Position numbers and translations under genes: made by a program
Assembly (NCBI GenBank): GCA_946481495.1
Contig: CAMLNW010000197.1
Location: 1 to 5,107 of the forward strand
Source: an uncultured Actinomycetes bacterium
GTDB taxonomy: Bacteria > Actinomycetota > Thermoleophilia > Solirubrobacterales > Thermoleophilaceae
Direction: 5' to 3'
DNA length: 5,107 bases
Shown: piece by piece, positions 1-5,107 of the stretch
Position numbering within the stretch: position 1 is the first letter of the stretch
Layout: the number at the start of each line of letters is the position of its first letter
The notes under the pieces: model-generated
Told to the model about the DNA's origin: nothing
Databases searched by the model: none
The model's input: only the letters and a program-made list of their open reading frames with translations

Positions 1-567
1 ACAGAGCGCCCAGAGGAGGCGATCGCCGCTGCCGACGTGGTGATCGGCTATGGCCGCGCGGCGCTCGAGGGGATGTCCTGCGGACGCGCGGTGCTCATCC
101 TCGACTGGTTCGGTGGGGACGGTTGGTTGACCGCGGAGAAGTACCCAGCGATAGAGGCCGACGGCTTCGCGGGCGGCGCTACGCCAGCGGTGACCGGATT
201 GGACCGACTGACGGACGAATTGGCGGCCTACGAGCCCGAGATGGGTGTCGTGAACCGCGACCTCGTCGCGAAGAACCACAGTGCGAACCGTCATGCGTTC
301 GAGCTGGTCGAGGTCCTGCGCCGAGCGGCGGGTGGCGAGTCGGGGCCCGGCGAGCCGCCGGTCGAGCTGGGTCGGCTGCTGCGTCTGCTCTGGCGCCACG
401 AGGGCCGCACGCTCGAGCAGGAGATCGAGAACGACCGCTTGCGTCAGGAGATCGCCGAGCGTCAGGCGCGGATCGACGAGCTGAGCCAAGAGCTGTACCG
501 GCGGCCTGAGGAGCGCTTCAAGCAACTAGCGGGGTGGTTGCGGCGGCGCGTCATGCGCGATCGGTGA
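1..567 (+). CDS. Glycosyltransferase, GT4-like C-terminal part with coiled-coil tail (5' partial)
   Basis: The frame is open from base 1, so this is the last 188 codons of a gene that starts outside the window; the GTG codons at 37 and 40 are internal. Visible residues 10-32 read ADVVIGYGRAALEGMSCGR and then a hydrophobic strand. This resembles the donor-binding region of GT4-type glycosyltransferases, where a conserved Glu in the 'LEGMSCGR' segment contacts the nucleotide-sugar. An FGGDGW segment follows, often seen in glycosyltransferases of surface polysaccharide clusters. From about residue 138 to 167 a charged heptad-like stretch (LEQEIENDRLRQEIAERQ and on) predicts a coiled coil, and the last 16 residues are basic and amphipathic, which could aid membrane or partner contact (inference). 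It likely transfers a sugar on the cytoplasmic side of the membrane; donor and acceptor are unknown. It uses more A/T-ending codons (ATA, TTG, CTA, CCA, AGT) than the genes downstream. Family call fairly sure; exact role unknown. Confidence 0.72.
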   Translation, partial: TERPEEAIAAADVVIGYGRAALEGMSCGRAVLILDWFGGDGWLTAEKYPAIEADGFAGGATPAVTGLDRLTDELAAYEPEMGVVNRDLVAKNHSANRHAFELVEVLRRAAGGESGPGEPPVELGRLLRLLWRHEGRTLEQEIENDRLRQEIAERQARIDELSQELYRRPEERFKQLAGWLRRRVMRDR

Positions 568-609
568 GATAGTAGGGAGTAGGACTTCTTACTTTCGACG
601 GAGGAACGC
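568..609 (+). other. Intergenic gap with weak hairpin
   Basis: This 42-base gap is the only non-coding stretch in the window and separates the glycosyltransferase from the acyl-CoA cassette. It is less GC-rich than its surroundings. AGTAGG occurs twice, at 571-576 and 578-583. Bases 578-593 can fold into a 6-bp stem (one G-U pair) with an ACTT loop, followed by TTT. As a terminator this is weak, with a short stem and almost no U-tract. I see no convincing -35/-10 pair, so the cassette promoter may lie here or inside the end of the preceding gene. Confidence 0.3.
600..604 (+). promoter_or_regulatory. Ribosome binding site fixing the TTG start at 610
   Basis: GGAGG lies 5 bases before the TTG at 610. 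The next in-frame ATG is more than 70 codons inside the conserved carboxyltransferase domain, so this site decides in favour of the TTG start. Confidence 0.75.
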
Positions 610-2184
610 TTGACCACCGACGCCCCACCCGAGTCCCTGCTGCGCCCGCTGGTCGAGGACCTGCACGCCCGCCGCGAGCACGCGAAGCTCGGCGGCGGCG
701 CCGAGAAGATCGAGCGCCAGCACGCAGCGGAGAAGCTGACCGCGCGCGAGCGGCTCGACCTGCTGATCGACGCCGGCACGTTCACCGAGCTCGGCATTCA
801 CGCGCGGCCGCACTTCTCGCAGAAGTCGATGGAGGGCAAGGACGCGGCCGCCGACGGCCTCGGCCCCGGCTACGGCAAGGTCGACGGCCGGATGGTCGCC
901 GTCTGCGCCTACGACTTCACCGTCATGGCTGGCTCGATGGGGATGACCGGCGAGCTGAAGGTGACCCGCCTGCGCGAGCTCGCCCTGCAGAAGCGGATCC
1001 CGTTCATCTGGCTGCTCGACTCGGCGGGCGCGCGGATCCAGGAGGCGGCCGGCTCGCTGTTCGCCGGCTCCGGCTTCCTCTTCCGCGAGGAGGTCGTGAT
1101 GAGCGGCGTGATTCCCCAGATTGCCGCGCTGATGGGGCCGTGCGCCGCCGGCACCGCCTACATCCCCGGCCTCGCCGACTTCGTCCCGATGGTCAAGGGC
1201 CGTGGCTCGATGGCGCTCGCCGGTCCGCACCTCGTCAAGGCGGTCACGGGCGAGGACGTCACCCAGGAGGAGCTCGGCGGCTCGAAGATCCACACCAAGG
1301 TCTCGGGCGTCGGTGACCTCGAGGTCAAGTCCGACGAGGAGTGCATCCAGTCGATCAAGGATTACCTCTCCTACTTCCCGCAGAACTGCGAGCAGCCGCC
1401 GCCCGTCCGCCCGACCGACGATCCGCACGACCGGATGGACGAGGAGCTGCTCGACGTGCTGCCGGCGTCGAACCGCCAGCCCTACGACATGTACGACGTG
1501 ATCCGCCGGATCGTCGACGACGGCGTCTACTTCGACATGAAGCCGCGCTGGGCGCGGACGATCATCACCTGCTTCGCGCGGATGGGCGGCCGGCCGGTCG
1601 GGATCGTCGCCAGCCAGCCGAAGCACCTCGGCGGCATCCTCGAGCTCGACTCGGCCGACAAGGCGGCGCGCTTCGTCAACCTCTGCGACGCCTACGGCAT
1701 CCCGCTGCTGTTCCTCCAGGACGTGCCCGGCTTCATGGTCGGGACGAAGGTCGAGCACGCCGGAATCATTCGCCACGGCGCGAAGATGCTCTACGCGGTC
1801 AGCAACGCGACGGTGTCGAAGATCACGGTGATCGTCCGCAAGGCCTACGGCGCCGGCTACTACGTGATGTGCGGCAAGGCCTACGAGCCGGATCTGATCG
1901 TCGCCTGGCCGTCGGCCGAGATCTCGGTAATGGGAGCCGAGGGCGCCGTCAACATCATCGGCCGCTCGGTGATCGAGGCGGCCGAGGACCCCGACGCGAC
2001 GCGCAAGCAGATGGAGGACGCGATCCGCGCGACGATCGACCCCTACATCGCCGCCGGCAACGCGATGATCGACGACGTCATCGACCCGCGCGAGACGCGC
2101 CCGGTCGTGATCAAGGCGCTCGAGATGGCGGCGACCAAGAAGGTCGAGCGGCCCTACAAGAAGCTGGGTGTGATGCCCGTATGA
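610..2184 (+). CDS. Acyl-CoA carboxylase, carboxyltransferase (beta) subunit
   Basis: This 524-residue protein has the usual length and both crotonase-fold domains of the PccB/MccB family (roughly residues 25-275 and 285-515). It moves carboxylate from carboxybiotin to an acyl-CoA in the cytoplasm, normally with a biotin carboxylase/carrier alpha subunit, which is not in this window. Motifs seen: DSAGARIQEAAG from residue 137, GPCAAGTAYIP from 176, FLQDVPGFMVG near 365-378, and AYGAGYYVMCGKAYEPD from 412, then AWPSAEISVMGAEGAVNI. The residue pairs forming the two oxyanion holes appear to be A139-G140 and A415-G416. Propionyl-CoA carboxylases carry Asp (D422 in Streptomyces coelicolor PccB) where this protein has Tyr418; the GAG-Y-MCG-AY pattern is closer to methylcrotonyl-CoA carboxylase. 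A propionyl-CoA label is therefore not justified, and a branched or unsaturated acyl-CoA is plausible. The gene leads the cassette and its TGA overlaps the next ATG. Family sure, substrate open. Confidence 0.95.
   Translation: MTTDAPPESLLRPLVEDLHARREHAKLGGGAEKIERQHAAEKLTARERLDLLIDAGTFTELGIHARPHFSQKSMEGKDAAADGLGPGYGKVDGRMVAVCAYDFTVMAGSMGMTGELKVTRLRELALQKRIPFIWLLDSAGARIQEAAGSLFAGSGFLFREEVVMSGVIPQIAALMGPCAAGTAYIPGLADFVPMVKGRGSMALAGPHLVKAVTGEDVTQEELGGSKIHTKVSGVGDLEVKSDEECIQSIKDYLSYFPQNCEQPPPVRPTDDPHDRMDEELLDVLPASNRQPYDMYDVIRRIVDDGVYFDMKPRWARTIITCFARMGGRPVGIVASQPKHLGGILELDSADKAARFVNLCDAYGIPLLFLQDVPGFMVGTKVEHAGIIRHGAKMLYAVSNATVSKITVIVRKAYGAGYYVMCGKAYEPDLIVAWPSAEISVMGAEGAVNIIGRSVIEAAEDPDATRKQMEDAIRATIDPYIAAGNAMIDDVIDPRETRPVVIKALEMAATKKVERPYKKLGVMPV
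2181..2184 (+). promoter_or_regulatory. ATGA stop/start overlap, carboxylase to reductase
   Basis: The reductase ATG and the carboxylase TGA share bases. Only a weak Shine-Dalgarno match precedes it, which points to re-initiation by the terminating ribosome. Confidence 0.8.
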
Positions 2185-3143
2185 GGGCGGTCCGCGTCAC
2201 CGAGCTCGAAGGTCCCGCCAGCCTCGAGCTGACTGAGATCGACGCGCCGACGGCCGACGGCGGCAACCTGCTGCTCGACGTCAAGGCGGCCGGCGTCGCC
2301 TTCCCTGACCTGCTGCTGTCGCGGGGTCAGTACCAGCTCAAGCCCGACCCGCCGTTCACGCTCGGTACCGAGCTCGCCGGGATCGTTCGCACCGCGCCCG
2401 AGGGCTCCGGCTTCGCCGCCGGCGACCGCGTGATGGCGATGACGATGCTCGGCGCCTTCGCCGAGGTCGCCGCGGCGCTGCCGGCGCTGACCTTCCGACT
2501 CCCCGACGAGCTCGACTTCGCCCAGGGCGCCGGCTTCCTCATGAACTACCACACGGCCCACTTCGCGCTCGTCCGCCGCGCGGAGCTGCGCGCCGGCGAG
2601 ACGCTGCTCGTGCACGGCGCCGGCGGTGGCGTCGGGACGGCCGCGATCCAGGTCGGCAAGGGGCTTGGCGCGCGCGTCGTCGGCGTCGTCTCGAGCGACG
2701 AGAAGGAGCGGGTCGCCCGCGAGGCCGGCGCCGACGAGGTCGTGCGCAGCGACGGCGACTGGCGCAAGCAGGCCGGCCCCGCCGACGTGATCTTCGACCC
2801 GGTCGGCGGCTCACGCTTCGACGAGAGCGTGCGCGCGCTGGCGACCGAGGGGCGGCTGGTCGTGATCGGCTTCACCGAGGGCTCGATCCCGAGCGTCGCG
2901 GTCAACCGGCTGCTGCTGCGCAACGTCAGCGTCGTCGGCGCGGCCTGGGGCGCCTTCGCGTTCGAGCGGCCGGAGTACGTGCGCGAGGTCGACGAGGACC
3001 TGCGCCGGATGGTCGCCGCCGGACATGTGCGGCCGCTGATCGGCAAGCGCTACCCGCTCGAGGGCGTCCGCGACGCGCTCGAGGACCTCGACGGCCGTCG
3101 CGCCGTCGGCAAGATCGTGCTCGACCTGGAGGAGACCGCATGA
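2181..3143 (+). CDS. NAD(P)H:quinone oxidoreductase-like medium-chain reductase
   Basis: This 320-residue protein is a zinc-independent medium-chain dehydrogenase/reductase of the quinone oxidoreductase/zeta-crystallin type. The N-terminal GroES-like domain (about 1-115) carries the family segment FPDLLLSRGQYQ and a GTELAG turn, with no zinc-binding Cys/His set. NYHTAHFAL (122-130) precedes the Rossmann domain, whose dinucleotide loop is HGAGGGVG at 145-152. DVIFDPVGG and GRLVVIGF follow, and the C-terminus ends with the usual AVGKIVL strand. It should transfer hydride from NAD(P)H to a quinone, enone or enoyl-CoA. In this acyl-CoA context, reduction of an alpha,beta-unsaturated thioester is a sensible guess, not shown by sequence. 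The ATG overlaps the preceding stop (ATGA); the nearest upstream match to a ribosome binding site is a poor GGGTG at 2166-2170, so translation probably depends on coupling. The open frame extends upstream inside the carboxylase gene, but homology starts at this ATG. Confidence 0.92.
   Translation: MRAVRVTELEGPASLELTEIDAPTADGGNLLLDVKAAGVAFPDLLLSRGQYQLKPDPPFTLGTELAGIVRTAPEGSGFAAGDRVMAMTMLGAFAEVAAALPALTFRLPDELDFAQGAGFLMNYHTAHFALVRRAELRAGETLLVHGAGGGVGTAAIQVGKGLGARVVGVVSSDEKERVAREAGADEVVRSDGDWRKQAGPADVIFDPVGGSRFDESVRALATEGRLVVIGFTEGSIPSVAVNRLLLRNVSVVGAAWGAFAFERPEYVREVDEDLRRMVAAGHVRPLIGKRYPLEGVRDALEDLDGRRAVGKIVLDLEETA
3128..3134 (+). promoter_or_regulatory. Strong ribosome binding site for the BKACE gene
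   Basis: GGAGGAG sits 5 bases before the ATG at 3140, inside the end of the reductase gene. It is the best site in the cassette and could raise BKACE output relative to its neighbours, in addition to coupling through the ATGA overlap at 3140-3143. Confidence 0.75.
3140..3143 (+). promoter_or_regulatory. ATGA stop/start overlap, reductase to BKACE
   Basis: The BKACE ATG overlaps the reductase TGA by the ATGA pattern. Here a strong upstream binding site is also present, so initiation may be both coupled and independent. Confidence 0.8.
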
Positions 3144-4020
3144 GCTACGAGGATCCCGTCGTCATCACCTGCTCGATCTCGGGCGCCGTCGCGAACCGCG
3201 ACCAGTGCCCGGCGATCCCCTACACGCCGGAGGAGTACGCCGCCGAGGCGCGCCGGATCGTCGACGAGGGCGGCTCGATGATCCACATCCACGCGCGCAC
3301 GCCGGAAGGCATTCCGAGCTACGAGATCGAGGACTTTCGCGCGATCACCGACGCGATTCGCGCCGAGGTCGACGACGTGATCGTCAACTACTCGACCGGC
3401 GCGCTCGGCGTCTCGATCGAGAAGCGGATCGCCTACCTGCGCGAGCTGCGGCCCGACGTCGCCGCGCTCAACATGAGCTCGATGAACTACGCGAAGTACT
3501 CGAAGTCGCGCGGCGAGTTCGTCTTCAAGGCGGTCTTCGAGAACTCGTTCGACACGATCATCGAGTTCCTGACGGCGATGAACGAGCTCGGCATCCGGCC
3601 GGAGCACGAGTGCTTCGACACCGGCCACATCGCCAACCTCGACCCGCTGATCGACATGGGCCTGCTGACCGGCCCGCTCCAGATCTCGTGCGTGATGGGC
3701 GTGACCGGCGGCATCCGCCCGAATCCGCGCAACCTCGCCCACATGGCCGAGCAGGTCCCGGGCGGTCCTGACGGCCCGAACAACTGGGGCGTGATCGGCG
3801 TCAGTCGCGCGCAGTGGCGGCTGGTCGCGAGCGCGCTGACGCTCGGCGGCAATGTCCGCGTCGGCCTCGAGGACAACTTCTACCTGCCCGATGGCGAGAT
3901 GGCGCGCAGCAACGGCGACCTGATCGCCAAGGCGCGCCAGATGACCGAGGACGTCGGCCGCCGCCCGGCGACCGTCGCCGAGGCGCGCGAGATCCTGGGC
4001 GTGCCGCGCAAGGCTGCCGT

Positions 4021-4024
<4 letters not shown>
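3140..4024 (+). CDS. Beta-keto acid cleavage enzyme (BKACE, DUF849 family)
   Basis: This 294-residue protein matches the family length (about 270-310) and its TIM-barrel motifs. Known BKACEs condense a beta-keto acid with acetyl-CoA and split the product, giving acetoacetate and a new acyl-CoA; the prototype, Kce, acts on 3-keto-5-aminohexanoate in lysine fermentation. The metal site is intact: H49 and H51 (MIHIHAR) with E244. R240 and D245 keep the spacing of Kce catalytic Arg226 and Asp231 around Glu230. Other landmarks are STG at 85-87, SSMN at 113-116, FDTGH at 159-163, MGVTGGI, and a conserved C-terminal helix region ending in EILGV. At the position of Kce Glu14, which helps bind the amino group of its substrate, this protein reads SGAVAN, with Val17 by my alignment, so an amino-keto acid is unlikely. 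The start has an excellent ribosome binding site. The substrate is unknown; a branched or otherwise uncharged keto acid fits the neighbours (inference). Confidence 0.94.

Positions 4025-5107
<1,083 letters not shown>

Noticed and set aside
37..42. GTG codons as the start of the glycosyltransferase
   Set aside because: The same frame is open to base 1 and the upstream residues (AIAAAD) belong to the conserved donor-binding segment, so the gene is truncated by the window edge.
589..1776. 395-codon open frame on the minus strand
   Set aside because: It lies opposite the carboxylase gene, is rich in Asp, Arg, Ala and His in the pattern expected from the complement of GC-rich codons, and shows no domain. 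The + strand frame has clear family motifs throughout.
1341..2180. Possible 280-residue N-terminal extension of the reductase
   Set aside because: The frame is open, but the translation is Arg/Ala/Pro-rich and overlaps conserved carboxylase sequence. Reductase homology begins at the ATG at 2181.
3050..3742. 230-codon minus-strand frame opposite the reductase/BKACE junction
   Set aside because: It spans two well-supported + strand genes, has shadow-type composition and resembles no family I know.

Overview
This 5.1 kb window is very GC-rich and almost entirely coding on the + strand. Third codon positions are dominated by G and C, and two of the four starts that lie in the window are TTG. Both traits, with the gene content, suggest a high-GC actinobacterium. 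A deep soil lineage such as Thermoleophilia/Solirubrobacterales would fit, but that placement is a guess.

Layout: bases 1-567 hold the 3' end of a glycosyltransferase gene whose start lies outside the window. It encodes a GT4-like C-terminal lobe followed by a coiled coil and a basic tail. A 42-base gap follows, containing only a weak hairpin and a good ribosome binding site. From 610 to the right edge run four tightly packed genes: an acyl-CoA carboxylase carboxyltransferase (beta) subunit (610-2184), an NAD(P)H-dependent medium-chain reductase of the quinone oxidoreductase type (2181-3143), a beta-keto acid cleavage enzyme (BKACE, formerly DUF849; 3140-4024), and a CaiB/BaiF-fold protein with the catalytic residues of an alpha-methylacyl-CoA racemase (4021 to the edge, C-terminus missing). 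Each of the three junctions is a 4-base stop/start overlap (ATGA, ATGA, TTGA), so the four genes are almost certainly one transcript with coupled translation.

The cassette looks like a cytoplasmic acyl-CoA catabolic pathway. Its parts could carboxylate an acyl-CoA, reduce an unsaturated intermediate, set the stereochemistry of a 2-methylacyl-CoA, and split a beta-keto acid with acetyl-CoA to give acetoacetate and a new acyl-CoA. A branched-chain or terpenoid-like substrate is a reasonable guess, but the sequence does not identify it. Substrate-pocket residues in the carboxylase and the BKACE depart from the best-studied family members, so this cassette is the most interesting part of the window. 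No RNA gene, mobile element, CRISPR array or long repeat was seen.
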